A program made the position numbers and the translations under genes. This document shows, piece by piece, positions 45,596 to 53,435 of a stretch of DNA of 64,000 nucleotides. The first letter of the stretch is position 1. Each line of letters starts with the position of its first letter. The DNA is from an uncultured Granulosicoccus sp. (GTDB lineage: Bacteria; Pseudomonadota; Gammaproteobacteria; Granulosicoccales; Granulosicoccaceae): positions 101,106-165,105 of the forward strand of contig CANLXI010000016.1 of NCBI GenBank assembly GCA_947495035.1, in the 5' to 3' direction. Under the pieces are notes generated by a model, which worked only from the letters and a program-made list of their open reading frames with translations, had not been told where the DNA came from and did not search any database.

Positions 45596-45630
45596 AAAAT
45601 GGAACGCGCGCTACGCGCACAATCCACTAC

Positions 45631-45905
45631 GTCTGCATAGTTGCACTCTAAACCCGGAAACACTCGGGGGTGATGTCGGAGCAACGAAATGCCACGTTAC
45701 TCCCATGAACGTAAGAACGCTGTACTAAAAAAATTGCTGCCCCCGAACAAATAGTCGGTTCCCGAAGTCACCCAAGCCGAAGGTATCAGCGAGGGGACGC
45801 TGTACAATTGGTTATCACAAGTTCAAGACGGAGGATCCGCTGTGCTAGGTAGTCGTGCCAGCAATGCTGAACAGTCGAGTAGTGAATCCAAATTCGCTGA
45901 CGTAA
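45631..45905 (+). mobile_element. Decayed 5' end of the IS3-like element, with amber in orfA
   Basis: The stretch aligns base by base with the left end of the full element at 46933: same terminal repeat (GTCTGCATAGTTGC), same orfA start (ATG at 45689, product MPRYSHERKNAV). Codon 22 is TAG where the intact copy has CAA (Gln). Similarity stops after about 70 codons, so the rest was deleted. Many third-position differences show that this copy is not a recent duplicate. Confidence 0.85.
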
Positions 45906-46064
45906 GGGGACACCCGCTTGATCAATCGTTGTTGCCTTGGTCAACTCGGCTCAGGTCGGACGCTTATACTACACAACTAAAATTTCGGTCACTAAAACTT
46001 TTCGAAGGAGTTGAAGTACAGGAATCCAGTCAAAACGCAGCTTGATTCATCTAGCTGCACACCA

Positions 46065-46904
46065 CTATTGACCATAGCTCACCAAATTCCGCAAAACCCC
46101 TTCAGCACTCCCCGCCAACGGCTCAATCACCCCACCCAATATCTCATTTCGATCAAACATATCCGGGTACCTCTCTAGCTGCTCGCGCAAACTACGGCCA
46201 AACGCCTGCCGCAGCTCAGTGCCGATGTTGAATTTCATCACACTCGTTGTCAGCGCCACCCGCCGTCGCTGAGTTAAAGGAATACCACTCCCCCCATGCA
46301 ACACCAGCGGTGTTGGCACAACCGCCTGTATGGCCGCAATGGCCTGCTCATCTACGGGTACGCTGTCATCCTGGCTCAGGTGGGTATTGCCTGCCGAGAT
46401 GGCCAGTGCATCCACGGGGGCAGCATCTATGAAGGCCTTCACCTCTGCCGGGTCGGTGCTCACTGATTGTTTGGCACCCACGTAGCCGACAATACCGAGT
46501 TCTGCTTCAACGCTTACGCCTGCCGCTCGTGCGCGTTCAAGTACTCTGTTGGTATTGGCAATGTTCTCGCTCAGCGGCAAGGCCGAGCCGTCGTACATGA
46601 CGGATGAAAAGCCGGCATCAATACCCGCGAAACATTCTTCTGGGCTCGTGCCATGGTCCAGATGCGCCACCACGGGCACTGTCGCCTGTTCTGCCAATAC
46701 CCGAAACATCTCGGCCAGCACGGTCAGTGGCGTATGGCGACGGCAGCCGGGGCCTGCTTGCAGGATGATCGGGCAGCCGACCTTCTCGGCGGCCATCACA
46801 TAGGCTTTGGCATCTTCCCAGCCCAGCACGACAACCCCTGCCAGCGCGCCACCGCCATTGCGATTCAGATGATCGAAGGCCTGGTTCAGTGTCACAAGTG
46901 CCAT
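46065..46904 (-). CDS. Class II fructose-bisphosphate/tagatose-type aldolase
   Basis: A 279-residue zinc aldolase. Motifs: VPVVAHLDHGTS with the zinc His and catalytic Asp (near residue 80), EAELGIVG, AISAGNTHL with a further zinc ligand region, and VLHGGSGIPL. The GatY/IolJ/AgaY type cleaves phosphorylated ketose or keto-sugar acids to a triose phosphate. It is the last gene of the TRAP-dehydrogenase-kinase operon but is now separated from the kinase gene by the IS element, which ends only 28 bases from its ATG. Its native leader is therefore altered, and no strong ribosome site is seen. Confidence 0.88.
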   Translation of the reverse strand: MALVTLNQAFDHLNRNGGGALAGVVVLGWEDAKAYVMAAEKVGCPIILQAGPGCRRHTPLTVLAEMFRVLAEQATVPVVAHLDHGTSPEECFAGIDAGFSSVMYDGSALPLSENIANTNRVLERARAAGVSVEAELGIVGYVGAKQSVSTDPAEVKAFIDAAPVDALAISAGNTHLSQDDSVPVDEQAIAAIQAVVPTPLVLHGGSGIPLTQRRRVALTTSVMKFNIGTELRQAFGRSLREQLERYPDMFDRNEILGGVIEPLAGSAEGVLRNLVSYGQ

Positions 46905-46990
46905 GGTGTCAGACCGCTTCCGTACCCCCTACGTCAGCATAGTTGCTCCCCAAACCCGGAATCACCCGGGGGCGATGTTGGAGCAACGAA

Positions 46991-47476
46991 ATGCCACGCT
47001 ATTCTCATGAACGCAAGAACGCCGTACTGAAGAAATTACTGCCACCGAACAACCAATCCGTGCCAGAGGTCGCTCAGGCAGAAGGTATCAGTGAGGGGAC
47101 TCTGTACAATTGGTTGTCACAAGTCCGAGACGGAGGATCCGCTGTGCCGGGTAGTCGAGCCAGCAATGCTGAACAGTGGAGCGGCGAAGCCAAATTCGCT
47201 GTCGTACTGGAAACACAGCCCATGAATGAGGCAGAAAAGGCGGAGTATTGCCGGGAAAAGGGCCTCTACCCTGAACAGATCGAGCGGTGGCGCGCTGCCT
47301 GTATCGCCGGTGCCTCCAACAAGGAGCCCACCAACGAACCGCTGAAAGAGGCGCGTAATGAGATCAAGCGTCTCAAGCGCAAGGTGGATCGCAAAGACAA
47401 GGCCCTGGCGGAGAGCGCAGCTCTGTTGGTGCTGTCAAAAAAGTTCCAGGCGCTGTGGGAGGACGAGGATCGATGA
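46991..47476 (+). CDS. IS3-like transposase orfA (helix-turn-helix protein)
   Basis: A 161-residue DNA-binding protein. The N-terminal helix-turn-helix is SVPEVAQAEGISEGTLYNWL near residues 24-43; a charged coiled coil near residues 118-145 (EARNEIKRLKRKVDRKDKAL) resembles the leucine-zipper region of IS3 OrfA proteins. The ATG at 46991 gives MPRYSHERK; the upstream frame lies in the terminal repeat. Its stop overlaps the orfB start in ATGA, so orfB is made by re-initiation rather than the frameshift used in many IS3 elements. Confidence 0.88.
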   Translation: MPRYSHERKNAVLKKLLPPNNQSVPEVAQAEGISEGTLYNWLSQVRDGGSAVPGSRASNAEQWSGEAKFAVVLETQPMNEAEKAEYCREKGLYPEQIERWRAACIAGASNKEPTNEPLKEARNEIKRLKRKVDRKDKALAESAALLVLSKKFQALWEDEDR

Positions 47477-48522
47477 GTACCCTTGCACAGCGCAACGAAA
47501 TACTGGAACTGGTTGACGAGGCCGTGAGTAGCGGAGCAAGGCACACGGAGGCCTGCAAGGTCATTGGCATTGCCGCCAGTACGTTGCGACGATGGCGCCC
47601 CGCTGGAGGCGCCGTACAAGCCGATTGTCGTCCGACGGCAGACAGGCCGGTACCGTTCGGGCGTTTCAGCGATGAGGAGCGACAGCGCATCGTGGACACC
47701 TGCAACCGCCCGGAGTACGCCAGTCTGCCGCCGAGCCAGATAGTGCCTGCCCTGGCGGACCAGGGGCAGTACATCGGCTCGGAGTCCACGATATACAGAG
47801 AGCTCAAGCGGATCGGCCAGCTCGCCCCTAGAGGACGAGCCAAAGTGCGTCAGAAACGCAAACCACCGACCACTCACCTGGCGACGGCAATCAACCAGGT
47901 TTGGATGCTTGATGTCACCTGGCTCCCGAGCCGGGTCAAAGGACAGTTCTTTTATCTGTATATGGTCGAGGATCTGTTCAGTCGCTATGGCGTGCATTGG
48001 GAAGTTTTTGACGAGGAAAACAGTGATCACACCTGTCAGATCATCGAGCAATCGGTATGGCGAGAGAAGTGCGCGTTACACCCGCCGATACTGCACCGGG
48101 ACAATGGGAGCGTATTGAAATCGCAAACCGTCATGCAGAAACTGCGGGATATGGGTGTGGGCTCGAGCCACTCACGCCCGCGAGTGAGCAACGATAACGC
48201 GTTCATAGAGTCGCTGTTCCGGACACTCAAGTACAGCCCGCGCTGGCCATCCGAAGGCTTCGAGAGCCTCGACGCTGCTCGCCAATGGGCCAACGAGTTC
48301 ATGCACTGGTACAACCACGAGCACAAGCACAGTGCCTTGAAATTTGTCACCCCCGCTCAGCGTCACCGTGGTGAAGACATCGAAATACTGGCCAAACGTG
48401 AGGAAGTCTACCAACAAGCCAAAGCGGCCAACCCTGAGCGTTGGAGTGGAAACACACGGAACTGGGATCATCAGCCGGTCATGGCGCTGAACCCCGAGAA
48501 AAAGGTGCAAGCTGTATCCTGA
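47473..48522 (+). CDS. IS3-like transposase orfB (DDE integrase core)
   Basis: A 349-residue transposase. Residues 1-50 hold another helix-turn-helix (RHTEACKVIGIAASTLRRW). The rve/DDE core runs from about residue 145: NQVWMLDVTWLP with the first Asp, HRDNGSVLKS with the second Asp, and NDNAFIESLFRTLKY with the Glu. The C-terminal WANEFMHWYNHEHKHSALKFVTP is typical of IS3 OrfB. All three catalytic residues are present, so the copy may be active. The start is the ATG at 47473 within the orfA stop. Confidence 0.92.
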   Translation: MSTLAQRNEILELVDEAVSSGARHTEACKVIGIAASTLRRWRPAGGAVQADCRPTADRPVPFGRFSDEERQRIVDTCNRPEYASLPPSQIVPALADQGQYIGSESTIYRELKRIGQLAPRGRAKVRQKRKPPTTHLATAINQVWMLDVTWLPSRVKGQFFYLYMVEDLFSRYGVHWEVFDEENSDHTCQIIEQSVWREKCALHPPILHRDNGSVLKSQTVMQKLRDMGVGSSHSRPRVSNDNAFIESLFRTLKYSPRWPSEGFESLDAARQWANEFMHWYNHEHKHSALKFVTPAQRHRGEDIEILAKREEVYQQAKAANPERWSGNTRNWDHQPVMALNPEKKVQAVS

Positions 48523-48534
48523 TTTAACGCGCAA

Positions 48535-49533
48535 CTATGTTGACAAACACCGCGTATCGTTGATGACCATCGTGCGATTCGACATGAATTCAGCGAGTTC
48601 ATCGGTGGTCGGCATGGCATCAGAGCAACCTTTTCGAGTGACCACCAGGGCCGCCGCGGCAGAGCCTTGTGTCACGCAGTCTGTTAACGGCTCTCCATCG
48701 TAGTGTGAGCTGAGAAACGATGCCATGAAGGCATCCCCCGCCCCGACGGGTTTGAGTGCCTCCACGGGGAAGACACCGGTGCGGATTTCACGCTCACCCT
48801 GAAAGGATATCGCGCCCTCGCCGCCCATCTTGTAGATGCAGATCTCGACACCGGCCTTGGCCAGGTGTCGCCCATGCTCTGCAGACAAGTCAGTGTCTCC
48901 TGCGAGCACGGCAAATTCTTCCTCATTGCCCACCAGAATCGTGCTGTTCCGTGCCGCCTCGCTGCAGATGCTACTGGCCTGTTCCACACTCGCCCAGGAA
49001 TAGGGTCGGTAATCCACATCGAGCACGACATCGATGCCAGCCTCACGTGCCTTCTCGATCAGCAGGAACACCGCCGTACGTGACGGTTCGCGTGCCAAGG
49101 CGGTACCCGTAATCACGACAGCGGTGATACCCGCAAGGTCCAGCGCCTGAATACTCGAGGCATCCAGGTCAAAGTCTGCGGCACCGTTGCGATAGATCAG
49201 CGTTTCATGATCTTCAATGCGAGACTCTGACAAGGCCAGTGAACTGCGTGTCTCTGCACCCGATGCCTGCACCAGTGAACTATCGATACCGTGTACCGCC
49301 AACTGCTTTAGACAGAAGCGTCCTACCGGGTCGTCGGACAAGGCCGTCAACAGCGCAACGTCAGCTCCGAGGCGTGACAGACCCGCTGCTATGTTGGCCG
49401 CCGAGCCGCCCAGCTGCGCGGAGAACTGCGTGGCATCGGCAATCTTGGTTCCCGCAGGTTCCGGGTACAGGTCCATACCCGCACGTCCAACAACAATGAA
49501 ACGCTTGCGTGCGGAGAGGGTCGAGCTGCTCAT
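48535..49533 (-). CDS. PfkB-family sugar kinase (IolC-like)
   Basis: A 332-residue carbohydrate kinase. It has AQLGGSAANIAAGLSRLGAD near residue 38, a YRNGAADFDLD lid segment, and the ATP/catalytic motif PVGAGDAFMASFLSSH near residue 262. The DLYPEPAGTKI start and the end GSAAAALVVTRKGCSDAMP resemble 5-dehydro-2-deoxygluconokinase (IolC). It would phosphorylate the keto acid made by the dehydrogenase. Its TAG stop (48535-48537) and last codons lie inside the IS end, so the original C-terminus has been replaced by a few residues; the core is complete. The ATG overlaps the regulator stop in ATGA. Confidence 0.88.
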   Translation of the reverse strand: MSSSTLSARKRFIVVGRAGMDLYPEPAGTKIADATQFSAQLGGSAANIAAGLSRLGADVALLTALSDDPVGRFCLKQLAVHGIDSSLVQASGAETRSSLALSESRIEDHETLIYRNGAADFDLDASSIQALDLAGITAVVITGTALAREPSRTAVFLLIEKAREAGIDVVLDVDYRPYSWASVEQASSICSEAARNSTILVGNEEEFAVLAGDTDLSAEHGRHLAKAGVEICIYKMGGEGAISFQGEREIRTGVFPVEALKPVGAGDAFMASFLSSHYDGEPLTDCVTQGSAAAALVVTRKGCSDAMPTTDELAEFMSNRTMVINDTRCLST

Positions 49534-50546
49534 GGTTCATTTCCTGAAGTGGTACTGCGTTCAATCAAGTCGACGGGCAAGGTCACACGCACCGGCGTTT
49601 CCGGGTCTTGCAGCAGTTGACGGATGCCCTGCACCGTCGCCTCCAACACCGCATCCATGTTCTGCGCCACGGTGGACAGACGATACGCCGTCCAGTTGGC
49701 CATTTCGATATTGTCGTAACCAATCAGCTGGTAGTCCTGCGGTGCGTTCATGCCGTAGGTCTCACGAGCCGTGTCCTTGAAGCCCATGGCCATCATGTCA
49801 TTACCGCAGAACACGCCATCGGGCGGGTTGGGCGCGCCGAAGAACTTGTCTGCTGCCTTCACTCCGCTTTCGTAGCTGTGATCGCCTTCGTAGGCGGCAA
49901 CCGCAACACTGCCGGCCTCATCCAGACCTGCCAGAAAACCCTCTATCCTTGCCTCACTCGGGTCCGCATTTACGACCCCCGAGTGGCCGGACACAAAGGC
50001 AATGCGCTGACAGCCAGCCTTCGTCAGAAACCGAGCAGCCGCCATACCGCCCGCGTAGTGATCACTGGTGACATAGTTGGCAGCCAGCCCCACCGTCTGG
50101 CCTCGGTTGATCACCAGGGCCGGTATGCTGCGCTGAGAGCACTGGGTCAGCAGACTCGCCTGCGGCATGAATCCCGACATGACCACAGCCGACGGCAGAT
50201 AGCCCATGATGGTCTCCGCCCGGGTGCTGGCAATGCGCGCATTGGGTACCTGAAACACCAGCGGTAGCGTCCCTTCACGTTCGAACTCACGAATCAGACG
50301 CGTCATGATCGTGGCCCGCACCGGGTTCGTGATATCACGAACAATCAGGGCGATGACATGCGGGTACTCTCGCATCACCAGCCGGGAGGCCACCGTTGGA
50401 CGGTAACCGATTTCATGCGCCATTTTCAGTATGCGCCGGCGCACATCCGGAGAAATTCGGGAGTTCGGATCGAACGCCCGCGACACGGTAGAGCGGGAGA
50501 CAGACAGTCGTTCGGCTATATCGTGGGCGGTTATGCGTTCGGACAT
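49530..50546 (-). CDS. LacI-family regulator of the sugar-acid operon
   Basis: A 338-residue repressor. The N-terminal helix-turn-helix is ITAHDIAERLSVSRSTVSRAF, followed by the hinge GYRPTVASRLVMREYPHVIALIV. The effector domain has CGNDMMAMGFKDTARE and IGYDNIEMANW, usual in the family. It is embedded between the dehydrogenase and kinase genes, so it is made together with the pathway it likely controls. Palindromes before the dctP gene at 54440-54491 are the probable targets. Confidence 0.9.
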   Translation of the reverse strand: MSERITAHDIAERLSVSRSTVSRAFDPNSRISPDVRRRILKMAHEIGYRPTVASRLVMREYPHVIALIVRDITNPVRATIMTRLIREFEREGTLPLVFQVPNARIASTRAETIMGYLPSAVVMSGFMPQASLLTQCSQRSIPALVINRGQTVGLAANYVTSDHYAGGMAAARFLTKAGCQRIAFVSGHSGVVNADPSEARIEGFLAGLDEAGSVAVAAYEGDHSYESGVKAADKFFGAPNPPDGVFCGNDMMAMGFKDTARETYGMNAPQDYQLIGYDNIEMANWTAYRLSTVAQNMDAVLEATVQGIRQLLQDPETPVRVTLPVDLIERSTTSGNEP

Positions 50547-50553
50547 CGTGTCT

Positions 50554-51621
50554 CTACCCGGCTGGACCGTTCAACAACACTTTCAAATGCCGCTCGGAAT
50601 TGAATGAGGCGTTGAAGGCGGCCTGCACATCTGCCAACTCGAACGCACCAGTCAGTATGGGTCGTGGATCAACGGCACCGCTGACGAGCATATGCGCTGA
50701 ACGAGCAAAAACCCCATTCTGCCGGAATGTCGATATCAAGTCGATTTCCCGCGTCGTCATCTGGTTGAACGGCACCGCGCATTCCTGGGAAGAGATCATC
50801 CCGACCAGCACCGCCTTGCCACCGCGGAGCACCAGACGGATCACATCGTTGAAGGCCGCGGTATGTCCCGAGGCCTCGAAGCCGATATCGAATTCCCCAC
50901 CGGCCGCATCCATCGCGTCGATCACGGCCCTGTCATTCGCGTCGATGACATCGGTCGCCCCCATCTGCAGGGCAATGCTGCGACGAAAGGTACTCGGGTC
51001 AGAGACGCAGATGCGCGCAGCACCTGCAGCCTTTGCTGTCGCCGCAATCAGCGAGCCGATGGTGCCTCCTCCCGTGATCAGGACAGAGCGCCCCAGCAGC
51101 GGCCCTGCACGCTCTACCGCGTGTACGGCAACCGACAAGGGCTCGGTCACCGCCAGAATGTTGTGGGGCGTCGCCACCGGCACCTTGACGCAGCGAACAG
51201 CACTCACCGTAAAGCTGTCGCGATAGCCGCCGTGCAGGTGCGGATCGTGACTGGCCGAACCCATGAACTGGACGTTGGCACACAGATTGGCTCGTCCTGC
51301 CCGGCAGCCCGCACAATGCCCACAGGTCAGTGCCGGGTCGATCACGACGCGATCACCCACCGCCAGATCCTTCACCTCACCTCCCGCCTCGATGACATCG
51401 CCACTCATCTCATGACCCAGAGCAAACGGCGTTTTCAGCACGAAGGGGCCCATGCGACCGTGGCGGAAATAGTGTTGGTCGGAACCACAGATTCCGGCAG
51501 CCCCCAATCGAATACGCACGGCACCCGGTTCCAGTGCTTCGACCGGCAGGGATTGGTAGCGAAGGTCTTCGGCACCGTACAAGACCGCACCCATGGTGGT
51601 CGTAATTGACTGCGAGTTCAC
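50554..51621 (-). CDS. Zinc-dependent L-idonate 5-dehydrogenase-like enzyme (MDR family)
   Basis: A 355-residue medium-chain alcohol dehydrogenase. Catalytic zinc ligands appear in GICGSDQHYFRHGRMG and LGHEMSG; the structural zinc loop is CGHCAGCRAGRANLC. The cofactor domain has LITGGGTIGSLIA. The motif HYFRHGRMGPFVLKTPFALG is the L-idonate/sorbitol dehydrogenase type. The frame extends to 51972 into the upstream permease, but a GTG at 51621 with an AAAGGAG box is the clear start, two bases from the permease stop. It likely oxidises the imported sugar acid. Confidence 0.88.
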   Translation of the reverse strand: MNSQSITTTMGAVLYGAEDLRYQSLPVEALEPGAVRIRLGAAGICGSDQHYFRHGRMGPFVLKTPFALGHEMSGDVIEAGGEVKDLAVGDRVVIDPALTCGHCAGCRAGRANLCANVQFMGSASHDPHLHGGYRDSFTVSAVRCVKVPVATPHNILAVTEPLSVAVHAVERAGPLLGRSVLITGGGTIGSLIAATAKAAGAARICVSDPSTFRRSIALQMGATDVIDANDRAVIDAMDAAGGEFDIGFEASGHTAAFNDVIRLVLRGGKAVLVGMISSQECAVPFNQMTTREIDLISTFRQNGVFARSAHMLVSGAVDPRPILTGAFELADVQAAFNASFNSERHLKVLLNGPAG

Positions 51622-51623
51622 GA

Positions 51624-52901
51624 TCAGGCTCCTTTCAGAAAATCGGGTAAAGCGGTACTCAGCGCTGGAAAGAACAACAATGCCAACAGCGCCAGAATGA
51701 GAGGCAAGGCAAACAGCAGCAGACTGCGGCTCACGAATGCGGGGGTAACATTGGCCACCTTCGCCAGCACAAAAATTACCATGCCCACCGGCGGCGTCAG
51801 CAGCCCCAGCATCAGATTGAACATGAAGAAGATGCCGAAGTGGATGGGATCGATCCCCAGTGAATTCGCGGTGGGCAGCAGGATTGGCACCAGGATGGTA
51901 ATGGCGGCGATCATGTCCAGGAAACAACCGACAATCAGCGTGACACCAGCGACCAGCAGCAGGAATACCCAAGGGCTCTCGGTGATGCCTGTCACCAGGC
52001 TATTGACCAGCTCGCCGACATTATTGGCCGTCAACAACCAGGAGAAGATGGCAGAGCCTGCCACGATGATCAGAATGGAACTGGTGGTGCTTGCCGTCTC
52101 ACGACTGATACGGATGAAGTCCGCAAAACTCATTGACCGGAACACCAGCGTGCTCAGCAGGATGGCATAGGCCGAAGCTGCAACTGCTGCTTCTGTCGAG
52201 GTGAAGACACCGGTCATGATGCCGCCAATGATGATCACCGGCGTCAACAGCGGGAACAGGGCCTTGCGCCCGGTAGACAATACAAGCTTGACGTCAAACG
52301 GTGTGCTGGGCTGGTAGTTGCGTCGACGGGCCACCACGTAGATGGTGAGACTCATCAGAGCGGCCAGCATCACACCCGGCACGATACCGGCGAGGAACAG
52401 CCGCCCGATGGACTCGGAGGCGACCACGCCATAGATGATCAATGGCAATGAAGGCGGAATCAGCGGGCCAATGATGGAACTGGCACCGGTGATGCCGATA
52501 GAGAAATCATCGTCGTAGCCGGCTTCACGCATGGCCTTGATCTCGATGGCGCCAAGACCACCAACATCGGCCACAGCCGCACCGGACATACCGGAGAAGA
52601 TGACGCTGGCGGCCACATTGACGTGTCCTAGCCCGCCTTTCATCCAGCCAACCAGTGAGTTGGCGAAGGCAAAGATTCGTTCGGTGACACCACCGACGTT
52701 CATGACCGAACCTGCCAGAATGAAGAACGGAATGGCCAGCAGCGTAAAGCTGTCGACACCGTTGATCATGCGAAACAGAACCTGTGGTGTACCCAGGCCT
52801 TCGGTCAGCAAGAGATAGGTCATCGATGCCCCGACCAGGGCAAAGCCCACAGGCAGGCCCAGTACCAGCAGCACGATGAGAGAGACAAACAGGATACTCA
52901 T
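51624..52901 (-). CDS. TRAP transporter large permease (DctM family)
   Basis: A 425-residue permease. Motifs: DSFTLLAIPFFILAGSVMNVGG, FSGMSGAAVADVGGLG and FNLMLGLLTPPVGM. It is translationally coupled to the small subunit (ATGA overlap) and followed at once by the dehydrogenase. It carries the sugar acid with sodium. Confidence 0.94.
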   Translation of the reverse strand: MSILFVSLIVLLVLGLPVGFALVGASMTYLLLTEGLGTPQVLFRMINGVDSFTLLAIPFFILAGSVMNVGGVTERIFAFANSLVGWMKGGLGHVNVAASVIFSGMSGAAVADVGGLGAIEIKAMREAGYDDDFSIGITGASSIIGPLIPPSLPLIIYGVVASESIGRLFLAGIVPGVMLAALMSLTIYVVARRRNYQPSTPFDVKLVLSTGRKALFPLLTPVIIIGGIMTGVFTSTEAAVAASAYAILLSTLVFRSMSFADFIRISRETASTTSSILIIVAGSAIFSWLLTANNVGELVNSLVTGITESPWVFLLLVAGVTLIVGCFLDMIAAITILVPILLPTANSLGIDPIHFGIFFMFNLMLGLLTPPVGMVIFVLAKVANVTPAFVSRSLLLFALPLILALLALLFFPALSTALPDFLKGA

Positions 52902-53383
52902 GACTGGGTGTCCTTCGCGGTGGCTGGTTTAACCAGCTCGACCAGGCGATTGATGCTGGCAACCAACTGGAGCAGCAGCCCCACGAGTACCACGTAATAG
53001 ATGATCGATTTAGGAAGCGGCATGGAGCTCATGGTCTGAGAAGAGAGTGCAATCAGGGCCTTGGCCTGCCAGGCCAGCACGCCAACGATAATGACAACGA
53101 ATAGCTCACCGGCCGCCAGCAACCAGCGGCGTGCGTTCGTGGGCAAGGAATCGGCCAGCATCTCGATGGCGATATGTTCACCTCGGCGAGTCACGACCGG
53201 CAACCCGAGGAATGCGGTGAGGATCAGAAGATAACGAGCGAGCTCTTCCGTCCAGCCCAAGGGCATGTTCAGGAAATAGCGAAAGAAGAATTGTGCGAAG
53301 ACCACTCCACCGAGTGTCCAGAAAGCAAGCAGCAATCCGCTTTCGCTGATCACTCCCAAAACGTTAGATACACGACTGCGCAT
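52898..53383 (-). CDS. TRAP transporter small permease (DctQ family)
   Basis: A 161-residue protein with four helices. The segment FLNMPLGWTEELARYLLILTAFLG and the GEHIAIEM turn are typical of DctQ. It lies between the binding protein and DctM genes. Confidence 0.92.
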   Translation of the reverse strand: MRSRVSNVLGVISESGLLLAFWTLGGVVFAQFFFRYFLNMPLGWTEELARYLLILTAFLGLPVVTRRGEHIAIEMLADSLPTNARRWLLAAGELFVVIIVGVLAWQAKALIALSSQTMSSMPLPKSIIYYVVLVGLLLQLVASINRLVELVKPATAKDTQS

Positions 53384-53402
53384 GATGTGGCTCGCGGTAA
53401 GC

Positions 53403-53427
53403 GCGGGAAGGCATCGCGCCCTCCCGC
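53403..53427 (-). promoter_or_regulatory. Intercistronic hairpin after the TRAP binding-protein gene
   Basis: GCGGGAAGG (53403-53411) and CCCTCCCGC (53419-53427) pair with one mismatch around a 7-base loop. It is between dctP and dctQ, where such hairpins often protect the abundant binding-protein message. Confidence 0.6.
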
Positions 53428-53435
53428 AGGGTTTA

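Larger units (their letters stand above)
41595..45630 (+). mobile_element. Candidate integron cassette pair (integrase-less attC cluster)
   Basis: Two units, each one large gene plus attC-like site: 41595-43758 (2164 bases) and 43759 to about 45630 (right end lost). In an integron each cassette's 5' edge derives from its own attC, so it should be complementary to the left end of the attC that follows the gene. This holds: GTTATACGCC at 43758 versus GGCGTATAAC at 45560 (10/10), and GTTAGGTTTC at 41594 versus GAAACGCAAC at 43660 (8/10). No integrase or attI is in the window. Confidence 0.6.
45559..46064. other. Gap with half attC site and a decayed IS copy
   Basis: 506 bases. From left to right: half of attC-like site 3, about 35 bases of unknown origin with a GCGCG/CGCGC hairpin, the IS remnant 45631-45905, and about 160 bases of unassigned sequence up to the aldolase gene stop. 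Confidence 0.6.
46933..48544 (+). mobile_element. Complete IS3-like insertion sequence
   Basis: About 1.61 kb bounded by inverted ends GTCAGCATAGTTGC (46933-46946) and GCAACTATGTTGAC (48531-48544), 13 of 14 matching. If one base more is counted on the right the end becomes TG...CA as in IS3 elements. It holds two coupled open frames, orfA and orfB. I could not identify a target duplication. It sits between the kinase and aldolase genes, in opposite orientation to them. Confidence 0.85.

Noticed and set aside
50554..51972. Dehydrogenase starting at 51972 with a 117-residue extension
   Set aside because: The extension overlaps the DctM gene in another frame and is Arg/His-rich nonsense; the GTG at 51621 has a strong ribosome site and the proper enzyme start.
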